A stretch of DNA of 64,000 nucleotides from Neodontobutis hainanensis (GCA_024349245.1 JALDNG010000078.1:1078001-1142000); one strand, 5' to 3'; shown: positions 43,661-55,399, counted from the stretch's first letter. Made by a program: numbers and translations. Notes: a model not told the origin generated them from the letters alone.

Positions 43661-46600
43661 GCACGTTTAGGGTTTTACCCTCAGCAAACCTTGCCTGTAA
43701 GCATCCTGGACAATACACCCTAAGTGCTAAGCCTATTAGCCACCATTAGCTCTCAGGGTGTCCTAAAAACACCTCGGGGATAAATGTGGGGATGCAATCG
43801 CTTTAAGTGGAGCAATGTGGCGGGAACACATGCACACAGCCCCCAAGTGCTTCCACGTTCATCGTGTCATAAGGGCTGGCATCAGCAAAAGAGAGGAAAT
43901 GTGTTTCTACTTTTATGTCCCAGTTATTCCCCAGAGGCCACTGAGCCCCAAGCTTTGAGTAATTTATGAACTTGAACCTACACTTCCAGTGGGAGGATTT
44001 ACGATTCACATGCAACGTTACAAATTTTATTTCACCAAGTTGCTACATATATTATGTTAACTAGGACTGTAGGTAGTTTTACTGAATCTATTTCTGAAGG
44101 AAGAATAAATGATAACCTCACACTGGAATAACCAAGTGCAGTGCTAAACACCATTTCAAATCACAGTTTCAGTAGAAGCCACACCTTCACAACAGGCCAG
44201 TGCCCTTCTGAGTAGTCAGAAAACAACTCAAATCCAAAACAGAGACAATCATGAGCTACAATAACAACAAATGTGGTACACCAGATGAGAATGTCGCTGC
44301 AGAGCTATATCCAAACCTGAGCACACTCACGAGACAGAGAAGTAAGCAAATGCTGGAGGAACTTAAAAATAAAAATTGAATTAGATGCATATTTCGGGGT
44401 GTACCTTGACTTAATCTTAACCGGGTGAACAGAGGAAAATAATTACATTAATGAAGATTTGTCCTTAACCATGTTTTAGATTTCCATGTTTCTGTTCAAA
44501 GCCGGGGCTCACACTATTAATGCTGACTTAATTAAAGTAAAATATGCAGGATCACTTGCGGACAATCTTTTGTAGAACATCAAAAAGGGGTTTTCTTTAA
44601 GAACAAGGCATTAATGATGAACAATCTCTAGAAAGCTCATGTAAGGTTCTCATTAAAGCAAGCTTCTATGCTACGATATGTGTTTTTAAGGCATGAGTTT
44701 GAATCTTTAACTTGACTCAGTGCAGATGTTGTCGCTCTTTGGATGTTTCTGGCTCGACGTTTTAGCAGCTTGTGTTTTCTTATATGAGTAAAGCTGTTGT
44801 CAAAGGTAAGCCTGAAAAAAACACTTGTCATATTTCTTTTAAACGAGCAGAGGCCGTGCCACAGCTGCCAAATCCCGGGATTGGACTCCATGGATTTGCC
44901 GTTGCCTGGTTAATCTCATTACAAGAATGAATTAAAGGAAAAAATTGCTGACGACTTAGATAAAGCCCTGAGGAGGTCATATCAGACAAGACTGAAGTAT
45001 TGTCTAGCCCTTTTAATCCTCTCACACTTCATACACAGACCAAAGCCTTATGTGTGGGTTTATTACAGAACTTAACCTAATAATACAGACAATTAAAGAA
45101 AGTATCATGCCCCTTTGCTTTAAATAATGCTTCAAATGATTCAGCATTACTTATCATCTCCATGAAGTTACTGCTATTTAGAAAACATGGGGCTAATTAT
45201 CAAGTTAATTACACTGATTTTAAGGTTGTTCAACTAATCACATTGGCTTGTGGATTAATCCTTTCTGCTATAAGTTCAATTGTGTTTTCTTCTGTTGTGG
45301 CTGAGAGGATTATACACGTTTATAAATGCAGAAGAAGAAAAAACAATGCCAACTCTTCTTAAATACATATTTTAAAGGCTGTTTCTGGACTGATTGCAGA
45401 ATATTGCTAATATATAAAACACATGCAAGATAAGACGGTTCATTATTTTTTGTTATGGCTGCACAATATTGAAGAAATAAAACAGGATTAACTTTATTCT
45501 TTTGTTGTGATGTTGATATGACTTGCAATGTTTGAATGTCCCTTCTTGAAGAGTCAAAGTTGAATTGAAATACATTAAAGAAACAAAACCCACCACATTT
45601 TGCTTTAAGGCTCTGATTGGGCAGTATTTTTAACATACTAAGTGGTAACGTCTGTCATGGAAATTGTGATTGTTGAAATAAGTGTCTAAGTTTGCAATAT
45701 ATTGTCCAGGACTACTCTATGTGGATGTTATGCTCCTACAAAAAGAGCACAAGTTCATGGTTTTAGGTTTGCTGTGAAATGAATAGAAATAAGACAGACT
45801 ATAGGGAAAACATTAGGTCAGTTCTTGAGCATTAATATACATTAAAAAATAACATGACCTTACCAGACTGTGCCTTAGACAGGAAACCACAGACCTTCAA
45901 TATAAAGCCATACAATACTGCTATGTTTAAATCAGAAAACTAAATGTGACCTTAAACTGATTATTGATTTTCCCTTTATAACACTTTCTTGATTTGTTAT
46001 ATCAATCAAATTACAGCATGCAAACGATTTACAACCACACGTATCATTTATGGGAAAAAGTTCATTAGTCTCAATATCAGATTTGGCTCAAGTCCTTGAA
46101 TTCACTAAGGTCTTCTTTAGTGTTCTCTACTTGACTTTATTTAACACTATAAAACCTATGAACTAAATTAAGACTAAATTTGACCTTACAATGTTACTGA
46201 AGCCTGCACAACAAATCTAGCACAAGAACAGAAATGCAAATTGAAAAGCTGTCGGACTTACCTTTAAGTTCACTTCCTGTCCGTCCCAAGACAAAGTAAG
46301 GTGTGACAGTATGTTTAAAGACACCTAGTTCTCTTTCACCTGCTGCTAAACGCTCACCCACAAACCGATCCAACTGGTTCAAGAGCAGCCTGATGCCAGC
46401 TAACTGCCTTAACTAAAAAAGACCTTTTAAATACCGATTTATTTCATCTCCATTAGCTGGCCTTATCTCCCGGAGTAAGCCGTCCCTGTCCTGACATCAC
46501 CATGATCTCCCGTCCAACCGCACCTTGAACTGATGTGTAATTACTGAAGCAGCACTTGTCCTAAGCAGAGGAGAGCTAAACCTCTTTCAACGTTTACCTC

Positions 46601-47575
46601 ACTAATCCCTTGTTAGCACTTTAGGCCATAGTTAAGACACCTAAATGCTTAGCTTCCTTTTCCACTGGCAAAATGGTGTTCCTGCCTGAACCAGTTTGTG
46701 ACCACATGAGCGTCTGTACGTGAGGCCGAATGTAGACGTACAGAAATCCAGCTGATCTGTCTTGTTTTTTTGTCGCTCAGATGTTCTAGTTTAGGTGTCA
46801 GAGGTACTGCACACACCCTGGGGGGGCATCGGGGCAAAACATGCTTGTTGGTAATTTGCTAGAAATCCGCCTAAATGTTGTGCGGATCATCCTCTCAGAC
46901 CTCTTAATCTGACAGTTTGTGCTCACCGACCGCTTACAGCAGCCCCGGCACATTTCTGAGTTATGTTTTCTTTGTGTCCCGCTGCGCAGCTCAGAGAACT
47001 CAAGTGGTGTAGCAATAATAACCCACAGCAGACATGTCAGAAGGGGGCTACACTCAGCTTTTAACGCCTTTCCCAGCCAGCATGAAGCGCACTGGAATAA
47101 CACAATGCAGGCACAGGGCTCGTCTTTGTTGTTCAACATCAATAATCTGCAGTCTTTTTTTTTTTTTTTACTGAGGGCCACCTGGAAGCGCAGATATGTT
47201 AATGCAAGAGTTCAAAAAATGAACTCGATTACTGCGTTTGTTTTTATAGTAACACAAATATGGGTATTTTGCCATTAAAGAACATCAAGTACATTTAATC
47301 ATAAATTACATAGCCTAGAAAGAATTTATAATATATACTTTACTCTGTAATTTTCAGTGACAATGCCTGTTAAAGCGCGAGACAACACATTGACTGCTTT
47401 ATCTTACCTGATTTTTCAGGAGTTTTATTGCTTTAAGAACTGAAAACTTGATTTAATTTAACTTTAATAATTCACATGGTGAGAGTTAGTTGTTACGAAG
47501 GACTCATAAATAAATTAAAAGTGAATTAATAGTCTTCAACTTAAACTGCCATAAAATTAACGACCGTCCACTGGC
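43661..47575. other. Gene-free region upstream of samd7
   Basis: No exon with splice-consistent coding potential was found on either strand. Two GC-richer patches (43480-43980 and 46440-46640, the second with CTAATCCCTT at 46602-46611) stand out from the AT-rich surroundings and could be regulatory. Open frames such as 45310-45636 minus have no recognisable domain. Confidence 0.45.
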
Positions 47576-47579
47576 TGCT

Positions 47580-47870
47580 CTATGTTGTTCTAAAACCAAA
47601 TGCAGGAGATGGTCCATGTTGTTCAGTATAGCAACCTTCCTGACCTGTGTCCCATGAAGAGGGCTGGGTCTGTAACCATGGTAACAACTCCTCTGATGAT
47701 GTCACGACAGAGTCTGGTACAGGTATTGGTTGAAGATAAACTGTAGCTACAACAACATCTGAGAACTCTTGTTTATAACATGGTCTTAGTCCCATTGCCA
47801 ACAGCTCCACATCCTGAAACATGTCCTGGACAGCACCATTGGTTGCTCAAATGCAGCAAGTCCTCCTCCC
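47580..47870 (-). mobile_element. LINE endonuclease fragment (short, decayed)
   Basis: A minus-strand stretch encodes AMGLRPCYKQEFSDVVVATV followed by YLQPIP, like the CRPFYLPREFxSVIxxAVYIPP strand of fish LINE endonucleases. A 3' part is missing. Flanking DNA to 48560 also has LINE-like scraps (TTTTATTGATCCCTTTAAGG at about 47962). Confidence 0.5.
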
Positions 47871-48559
47871 TGGCTCTCTATCTGCTCAGATCAGTGTGAA
47901 ATTATATAAAGCACAGAGATGAGTCTTAAATGTTATTTAATTAGGACACGGTGAAAAGATAATTTTATTGATCCCTTTAAGGGCAGTTCATTGCAGCTTT
48001 ACTTCAGAGCATATCACACACAATACAAACATACTGTATGTCAGTTCAGACAGAATGCATAAAAGACATGAAATAAATAACCCACAAATTACATACAATT
48101 TAATTTGCTAAGCACAAACCACAAACATTTTTACTTTCAGTAAAAAAACAGAATGTAGAGAGGCTGGTTTATGATACACTTGGCCTTCTTCAGGACCTGA
48201 TCCATTCAGTGCAAGCACAAGTCAGCCCTTTTTTAATATGCTGTGAAGTATGTTTTTACTTTTTAAGGACAAGCCCATAAACCAACAAATCAAAGAAAAA
48301 GTGAAAAGACTTTGAATTAAAAAGCCATAAAAATCAGAATTCCACTATTTACATTAAAAGAGTTCCTGTTTCTCAGCAAGTAAATCCTTTGCTGAGCCCA
48401 TTTAACAATTGATTTAGAGTCAATCCAGGTGCCAAGACATTTGTATGTGTCCACAATCCGGACATCTTTCTCGTGTATAACACCCTGTGCTAGCCTGGCA
48501 AGCTAACTCCTGTGATCCTGTGTTTGTGATCGAGGATGTGGACCTTTGCCCATTTCCTT

Positions 48560-49640
48560 AAACCTGCTGGACCCTACTAGTGAGAAAAATTTAAATCAAC
48601 ATAAGAAGCTGGTCAGGATGGTTAAAATCAGAGGCAAGTTTTTGGATCAGCGAGGTATTAAGACTGTGCATTGTTCTCAAGTAAATTTGGTAAAATAGTA
48701 ATACGCTATTCAGGCATTAAGTCACCAGAGCATTAAGTCATTTAAACCACTAATTTGGGATTAGTTTTTTTGTTTGGGATTTCTGTCCTTCTTGTGTGAC
48801 CTGAGTATTAAAAAAGCACAAAGAGGTGGAGAGATAAAACCTGGTTCAACCGAAAGAAACAGACCTAACTATAAATGCACAGCCTCACTTTGCATTGTCT
48901 AATTACAGAAACAGGCTGCCGTCCGGATCAGCAGCGTTTCCTCCAGGTCCCACATACAGTGACATAATCCTACTAAGGGTTGAGCGGTACTTTGCTGCTG
49001 GAAATCCTGTTTAGGCTTTGATTAACACTAAACAAATCCCAGGAATAAGTGAGGACTGTACATTGCATTTACAGGAGACGAACATATAACACAGGAGTTT
49101 CCCCTCATTAGCAAAATCGGTAACTTCTACTTGCATTTGTTCAAAACAATGTAAGAAAAAGTGACTATTATGATTTGATATTAATTGCTACTTAAAAAAA
49201 AACATGCACCTGAAATGTAAAAAAAGACTTTGAACTGCAGCATTGTAAAAATCTGCAGAAACCAAACTGAATCTGAGTCAAGACCGCACTGACCAAGACC
49301 AAGTCACATGTAAGACCAGAGCGTATCGAGACCAAGACAGGTCCAGACCAAAATGTACAACACACTGTTATAGTGTTATAAGAATTTTTAGTTCAGAAAA
49401 GTAAACAATACATAAGATTTCATATGATGCCGTAAAGGCTGTAAGAGGCTTTTCACCCCCAAACCCCCCCAAAGGCAAGTTCCCAGGTGCACAATTTAGT
49501 TTGCGGCAAGTTATGTCTATGTCTATGTTTGGATTAGCATAAAGGGCATGACATGAGCAGGATTAGGAACAACCAGTAATTATTTTATATAATCATTTAA
49601 CTGTCTGTCAGATTTTCAATTTTTGCATCATTGTCTTCTT
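48560..49640. other. Intergenic before the apoD cluster, no exon 1 found
   Basis: Searched by eye for an apoD first exon (signal peptide plus a Cys-Pro-x-Pro motif before GTAA) and none was seen. The sequence is AT-rich with scattered repeat scraps. Confidence 0.4.
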
Positions 49641-49654
49641 TGTCTTCTGCGCAG

Positions 49655-50022
49655 TATCTTGGTACGTGGTTTGACATCCAGAAACTGCCTAACAGTTTCC
49701 AGAAGGGCCAATGCAGTACTGCCACCTACAGCCTGAAGAGCCCTGGAGGGGTGGGTGTGCTCAACAGAGAGCTGCTGTGAGTCTGGGCCCCACACTGGCC
49801 TCTTGTCACTTTTTATGTGCTCTTAATGTTGCTGTAGGAGGTTAAATAAGTCTACTGCTATTTAGATTATAAAAAAAATAAATAAATAACAAAACAAAAA
49901 TACAGCTAATACACTGAGTTAATAATATTGTATGCCTTTGCCTTTTACAACTTTTGTTTTATGTGCAATTAAAAATGTTACATATTTACTTAGATAGGAC
50001 TTTGTTTGGTTTGTTTAGAAGG

Positions 50023-50093
<71 letters not shown>

Positions 50094-50666
50094 ATTTTCA
50101 AACTTGCCCAAACGTTCACACTTTTTATATGTGTGTGTTTTTATTACAAAGACTCAAACAACAGACCACAATATTAGGTTGTTTGAGATGTGGCTGTTTT
50201 TTCTTGTGGTGCTGATGGGACCATTAACTCCAATTTTTGGCTCTGCTTAGGCCTAAGATCCCTCTGAACCTGCCAAACTGCTTGTTACCTTTTTTGAGAG
50301 TAAGAAAGACTTGTTTACATCCCTTTCTTATTGAAGGCTTATTATTTACTGACAGTTTATTACACGTCTTCATTCTCTTCAGACGCTCTACCCGCTCCTT
50401 ACTGGGTGCTCTCCACGGACTACGACCACTACTCCCTGGTGTACAGCTGCACTGACCTGGGCCTGCTGCACATGAACTTTGCCTGGACCATGAGCAGAGA
50501 GATCACTCTTCCTCAGAAAACACTCAGGGATCTGCAGGACACCCTTCAGGAGATCGGAGTCAATGTGGACATGCTGGTCAACACCGTCCAGGACGAGGTG
50601 TACTGCAGCGCCATGTTCCCTCAAGATGCTGCTGAGGAGTGCAGTCCTGTTTTGAAGTCAATGTAA
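49655..50666 (+). pseudogene. Apolipoprotein D-like lipocalin copy with broken exon 3 (probable pseudogene)
   Basis: Exon 2 is intact at 49655-49776 (122 nt, the same length as in the intact gene): YLGTWFDIQKLPNSFQKGQC and STATYSLKSPGG, the lipocalin GxW region. Exon 4 is intact at 50383-50666: APYWVLSTDYDHYSLVYSCT, FAWTMSREITLPQ and a Cys-containing tail, TAA at 50664-50666, with AATAAA about 100 nt further. Exon 3 should lie at about 50210-50299. The homology is clear (ADGTINS ... EPAKLLVTFFE), but a 1-nt insertion at 50232 shifts the frame, TAG (50248-50250) and TAA (50254-50256) stop it, and the acceptor reads GG where AG is expected. Skipping exon 3 also breaks the frame. No exon 1 with signal peptide was found upstream. 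Hence non-functional as a standard apoD, unless an alternative exon is used. It is closest to the inverted copy at 53369-54424. Confidence 0.75.
50026..50091. repeat. (TA)n microsatellite in intron of the apoD-like copy
   Basis: About 33 TA units between exon 2 and the degenerate exon 3. Confidence 0.97.
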
Positions 50667-50826
50667 TAAACTATTTGAAAGTTACAGCTAGTTGCTGACT
50701 GTTTTTTTTTTTAATTCAGGGAGTATTTTATAAAAAAAATATGTAAATGTTGATTGACAACTTTGGAATAAACATTGCAGTCATGTATAAAAAAAGACTT
50801 CTAATGTTCCCAGATTTGAAACGGCT

Positions 50827-51144
50827 GTCATGTCCCACCCTCTTGATCTGTTTAGTTAGTCTGTCCATGTACTGTAATTAACCTTGCCTTGTTGTCTTCC
50901 CCTTATAGTCCGTGTGTTTTCCCTTGTCCTGTGCCTGGTTGTCTCTAACCTTGTGTGAGCGCTCCTGCCAGTTCCTCGTGTTTACTGTACCAGTCTTCTA
51001 GTGTGTTCTGACCTCAGCTTTGTTTCGACTTTGTCTTCTGGATTGTGATTTTGTACCTCTGCCTCAGAATAAACCTTGTTAAACGTCTTCCTTGTGGGGT
51101 CTGCATTGAGAGTCATTTGCCTGTTGCCTGACTTCGGCAGGACA
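50827..51144. mobile_element. Possible solo LTR or LTR-like repeat
   Basis: The segment starts TGTCATGTCCCACCCTCTTG and ends GACTTCGGCAGGACA, a TG...CA-type boundary with TGTC/GACA inverted ends. It contains CTTGTC-type pyrimidine-rich text and an AATAAA at about 51067 followed by CTTCCTTGTGGGGTCTGCAT, as fish Gypsy-type LTRs do. No target-site duplication was confirmed, so this is a tentative call. Confidence 0.4.
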
Positions 51145-51432
51145 CTGTTTCACTTGATTTACCTAACTTTAGCCGGCAGCATTTGCACATGCGCTCAGAC
51201 TTGAAAGACCAGTTTAGAGCACACGGCAAACTGCTTTTTATTTTCACTTTTAATTAATTTGCTTTACGTGACATCAGGCAGTCACATATTTACTGTTGTG
51301 CTGAAGACAGTCACTCAGGTAGAGACTTCAGACGAATTTAATCCACACAGTGGTGAGTCTATGTTCACTTATTGCTCTCTTTAATGTGCTTTTCATTTGA
51401 AAAAACATTGATATTTAATGTGAAGGTTAAAA

Positions 51433-51528
51433 AAATATTAAAGTAAAAGCACCTGTACTCAGTTTTCAAGGAATTAAAGACAAAACGTCTTCACCTTTAA
51501 AACTGAGTCCAAATTCTTTCACTTAGGA
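51433..51528. repeat. Short foldback copy with nearly abutting arms
   Basis: TTAAAGTAAAAGCACCTGTA followed by CTCAGTTTTCAAGG, then 20 bp later CTTCACCTTTAAAACTGAGT followed by CCAAATTCTTTCAC: the same arms as the 5697-6105 element without its interior. Confidence 0.65.
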
Positions 51529-51915
51529 AAAAATGCCTTTCATGCTGCTTTATAATGGACATTAGGAACAATTCAACCATATCTGCTCTGGAATGTGTAG
51601 TTCATTTATTTTGCACCGTCCAAAGTCTTTAAAAAAGTATTCATAGCTCTGATGTACACTGGCAAAGTTTGAATAGTTATTTTGAATGATGTGCAGCCAT
51701 GGTCTGTGGTTTACAGTGTTCAGAGGGAGACTACAGGCAACAGGGATTAATACATTCACCTGTTACTCTTGTAGCCCTGATTTAACAGTTTAAGTGTGCT
51801 TTGTCTTGTAGGAAGTCGTTACAGTGGAGTTGTTCACATGCACCAAAGTGACACCGGTCAAAGTCTGTCTGAGAACGACAGTGCATTACTCCTTTAAAGG
51901 AGCTACTCAACTACC

Positions 51916-52890
51916 ATGAAATACTCCTGGTTTAAATATAAAGGGGAGTTTATAGGTATCTCCACCCTCTTGGCCTTACTGGCCTTTCATATCTATCAGG
52001 ATGAACCATATAAAGACCCCTGGGTAGTGACGGAGGAGCAGGACATGACAACACCAGGGCCCTTCCCTTACCTCATCAACGAAGAGAAAAAATGTGCTGA
52101 GGGCTCTCCAGCACCATTTTTGGTGTTGCTTATCACCACTCAGGTTCGGGATGTGGATGCCAGGAACGTGATACGACAGACCTGGGGCAATGAGAGTGTT
52201 GCACCTGGGCTGCGCCTTATTCGACTGTTTCTCTTCGGCCAGACTGAAGAGGACAAGGGGGAGCAAGCCATGCTGGAAGCTGAGAGTCAAAAGTATCATG
52301 ATATAATTCAGCAAGACTTCCTCGACAAATACAACAATCTGACGTTGAAGACACTGTTGGGAGTCAACTGGGTGGCCATGTACTGCCCACAGGCCCACTA
52401 CGTCATGAAAACAGACAGTGACGTGTTAGTGAACATTGAACTCATCATTAAAGAGGTGCTCCAACCTGATCTGGAGCCTTTAAGCAACCTTTACACAGGT
52501 ATGGTCCATATGCGTATGCCCCCCATTCGTAATCCTTTCAGCAAGTGGTACATGCCTTCTGAACTCTTCCCAGATCCTGTCTATCCTCCATACTGCTCTG
52601 GAAATGCCTACATGTTCTCAGGACATTTGGCAAGAGGTATCTATAAGGTGGCTCTAAGAACACGCTACCTACATTTTGAGGATTTGTTTGTTGGTATATG
52701 TTTGTCTCAGCTTGGGGTGCGTCCCGCAGTGCTTCCAGAAAGAGTGCGGTTTATGGCCAAGAGGGGACTGTTTAGTCCCAGTTGTGCATACAGGTATCTG
52801 GCAACGTCACATGGGTACACTGCCAGTGACATGCTCAAGTTCTGGCAAGAACTGCAAGACAACAAGCATCTGCCCTGCAAAAATATATAG
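51916..52890 (+). CDS. Beta-1,3-galactosyltransferase-like type II Golgi enzyme (B3GALT family)
   Basis: Single-exon 324-residue glycosyltransferase family 31 protein. Such enzymes add galactose in beta-1,3 linkage to GlcNAc-terminated glycans in the Golgi. Visible: a short cytoplasmic N-terminus, a signal anchor (about residues 12-27), a stem, then conserved blocks: the FLVLLITT strand (68-75), ARNVIRQTWGNES (82-94), ESQKYHDIIQQDFLDKYNNL (123-142) with TLKT, the DxD metal/UDP-sugar motif VMKTDSDVLVN (D167, D169), FSKWYMPSELFPDPVYPPYC with SGNAYMFS, and EDLFVG (255-260; EDVYVG in most family members). Potential N-glycosylation at NES 92 and NLT 141. It is most like B3GALT1/B3GALT2, but the paralogue is unresolved and the specificity unproven. 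The start follows an acceptor at about 51811, so a non-coding 5' exon is likely. AATAAA lies at 52978-52983. It sits between apoD copies. Confidence 0.88.
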   Translation: MKYSWFKYKGEFIGISTLLALLAFHIYQDEPYKDPWVVTEEQDMTTPGPFPYLINEEKKCAEGSPAPFLVLLITTQVRDVDARNVIRQTWGNESVAPGLRLIRLFLFGQTEEDKGEQAMLEAESQKYHDIIQQDFLDKYNNLTLKTLLGVNWVAMYCPQAHYVMKTDSDVLVNIELIIKEVLQPDLEPLSNLYTGMVHMRMPPIRNPFSKWYMPSELFPDPVYPPYCSGNAYMFSGHLARGIYKVALRTRYLHFEDLFVGICLSQLGVRPAVLPERVRFMAKRGLFSPSCAYRYLATSHGYTASDMLKFWQELQDNKHLPCKNI

Positions 52891-53368
52891 CATATCTGAA
52901 ATTAACTACGTTGATTGTTTTGCATCTGCAGTGAACAGCATTTACAAATTTAAGTATATACAGTACTTTTGTTTGAAAATAAATGTGTATATATAATTTT
53001 ATATATACCTTTGCATAGATGAGAAAAAGTGTAATCATCTTTTTAACCTGAATGGCATTAATAAAGGCTTATTTCCGCTGGAGTTTTATGGCATGGTTTT
53101 GGTCAGTACAGGTCTGTTTCGTTTGTCAAATATGGTACGAAGCAAGTAACAGCTCACTGCAGGAGGGAACAAAACACTGCAGTCTGTTGATTAGACGCAA
53201 AGAAGAAGTGGCACTCATCTTCCATTTTCTACCTTGTATTGCAATAGTTTACTGTTACATCATCCTCTTAAACCCTCTTTTATTCTTACTAATGACTATG
53301 TACGTGAGTTTTGAAGGTTCACTAAGTTTGGTTAGCTGTACCACACAAGCTGTCCCAACCTGTCCCCC

Positions 53369-54424
53369 TCAGTGAAAACATGACTGAACCACAGACACAA
53401 TCTTTATATTTTGAGAAAAGGCTACAAAAACACCAGACCACAAAAGCTCCATACGAAACCAGCCAAAGTCTGTGCAGCCATATACCAGGGAGTGACCCTC
53501 GTAGTCTGAGGAGAGCCCCCAGTATGAGCCGGGGGAGTTCCTGTACGAGGTGGGGCCATGTGACCAATGAGCCACTGAACATTAGCCTGTGTGTTGCTGC
53601 TATGACAAACCTATGCATTAAAACAAGAGGCTTTCCCAAAGAAAGAGAACTCCAGTTTGGCAGGCTCCTCTGGTTTTTTGACTTTGGCAGTGCCGGCGAT
53701 AAAATTATTAAAGCTGTCATCATTGAGAAAGTCACCATTACACACTGATATATCATTGAGCGCAGTTTCTATTTACTGTAGGCATTATATTTTGACTATA
53801 TTCTTTTTGTAACTGAAGTGTCCACACATAGCCTAATGTGGCCTATTGCTATTTAGAAAATGTCCAAAATGATACAGAAGCTGGTTCAATTAATTTGAAA
53901 GAATATAAGCCACAGTTTCTCTTTTCACACAGTAGCTCTGTGTCCAATGACTCCAGGGCTCTTCAGGTTGTAGGTGGCAGTGCCGGACTCGCCCTTTTGG
54001 AAACTGGTAGGCAGTTTCATGATCTCGCACCACTTTCCAGTGAACTGCACAAGAATACAAAATCAAATCAAATCTTTATTTTCTTTAGAGAATCACCAAG
54101 TATTTGTGTAAAGTAAAAGGGCAAAATAATATACTGCAACCATTGAGAAAAAAATAAAAATAAAAAAAAGCTTGGGACAAACATGTAAACAACAGCAGGC
54201 AAAGAAGGTAGAAAAATAAAATTTGATAATTGCTAGGGGATGTTATAGACAAATTTGTGACGGACCAAATAACTTTCTGAATATCATTAAAAGTGCAGTT
54301 TAGTTTACCCTGTTGGAATCAAAGTTGTTTTGAACTGCAGGTTTGGGACATCTTCCAACTCTCAAGACCTGCACTGGCAGCGAGGGCACAGTAAAGTTAA
54401 AAAGATTACCTGGACTACCTCCAT
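53369..54424 (-). pseudogene. Inverted apolipoprotein D pseudogene, four exons recognisable
   Basis: Found by reading the minus strand. Exon 1, 54309-54424: a Met-started hydrophobic leader (MEVVQVIFLTLLCP), then in another frame VGRCPKPAVQNNFDSNR before GTAAAC; 116 nt where 114 is expected. Exon 2, 53931-54044: GKWCEIMKLPTSFQKGESG and TATYNLKSPG; 114 nt where 122 is expected, an 8-nt loss that shifts the frame; the conserved Cys after QKGx is Ser. Exon 3, about 53637-53722: open, SFNNFIAGTAKVKKPEEPAK and LEFSFF, but the acceptor is AA and the donor GG. Exon 4, 53369-53540: a 1-nt deletion near its start, then YWGLSSDYEGHSLVYGCTDF, after which similarity is lost and a stop comes early. Order, spacing and phases are those of apoD. 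Every exon has at least one defect. It is most similar to the copy at 49655-50666. Confidence 0.85.
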
Positions 54425-55155
54425 CTACTCTCACCTGCAAATAACATTAAACTTTAACTCTTGTGACGCTCAGCTCAAGATCAGAATAATGTAAGACTGT
54501 TTACCTCTGATTGATCACACTCAGCTGGCTCATGGACGTCAGCTCTCAGCTTTTTATAATCATCACTAAACACTTACAACTATTGATCACAATCTCCTGA
54601 CTTTAAATAGGTCTCCCACTAAAGGCATGTTTGTGATGTAATCATTTTTTTTGTGCTTCTGACTTTATATCACCAGCCATTCATGAATTTGCGAACCAGG
54701 AAAAAAAAAATTTGCTCCCTCCACAGCTCTTTTAAAAATAAACTTTTTGTCATGGAACCTACATTAATAACCAACTACATTTTCCCATCCTAATATTTAC
54801 TTGAGGAACAAGACTCATGTGACTGATTATGTTTTTTATTCCTGACAATTCTTTGTAACACATGTTTTAGTCTCCTTCGGTCACGGTCATAACACCTCAA
54901 GAATTCACCTGAGAAATTACTTCTGACCTTTAAATTTGACATGCTCTCAGGTGTGTTTGCTAAAAATATTGGCTTCTGCTTCTTATCTGTGTAAAAGGAC
55001 TGCTCGTATTTTTGACAAAAACATTCACCTCACTCCCATTAAGCATAACACTACAACGCATAGCACTGACAATCAATGCTTCTTCATGCATTAGTTAATA
55101 ATCTATTCATAGTTCACACATTTCAATAGCATGCAACTGTTTTCATACGATGTTA
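54425..55155. other. Intergenic, no gene recognised
   Basis: Non-coding DNA upstream of the inverted apoD pseudogene. It shows no SINE-like or other named repeat with certainty. Confidence 0.45.
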
Positions 55156-55159
55156 TATT

Positions 55160-55362
55160 ATCTTTTTGTATTTATATAGCGCTTTTCCACCAGTGTTAAA
55201 GTTGACACCACTGGAGGCAAGGTGGCTTAAGTGTCTTCCCCAAGGACACAACGACTGTGGGGGAGAGCAGGATGTTATGATGGGATGTTTCGAGCAGGGA
55301 TCGAACTGCCCACCTGCCGGTCGAAGGGTGGCCGCTTTACCCACTGAGCTACTGCCGCCTGA
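55160..55362 (-). repeat. tRNA-headed SINE-like repeat (best copy)
   Basis: On the minus strand it starts GGCGGCAGTAGCTCAGTGGG (A-box TAGCTCAGTGG), continues AAAGCGGCCACCCTTCGACC, has a B-box CAGTTCGATCCCTG, then TTGTGTCCTTGGGGAAGACA, the CCACCTTGCCTCCAGTGG body and an end AAAAGCGCTATATAAATAC. The A- and B-box spacing is tRNA-like. It is the least decayed of the four copies in the window. Confidence 0.75.
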
Positions 55363-55399
55363 CTACTGCTGCCGGTACTGGCTACCTCCATGACAGACA

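Noticed and set aside
45310..45636. 108-codon minus-strand frame
   Set aside because: No recognisable domain, AT-rich, no conserved splice sites; treated as chance.
49954..50250. 98-codon frame with YIYIYI run
   Set aside because: Created by the (TA)n tract; its last part is the out-of-frame reading of the degenerate apoD exon 3.
55160..55362. Possible functional tRNA gene
   Set aside because: The A- and B-box-like motifs belong to a SINE-like repeat; there is no cloverleaf-consistent acceptor stem and it recurs with the same body elsewhere.
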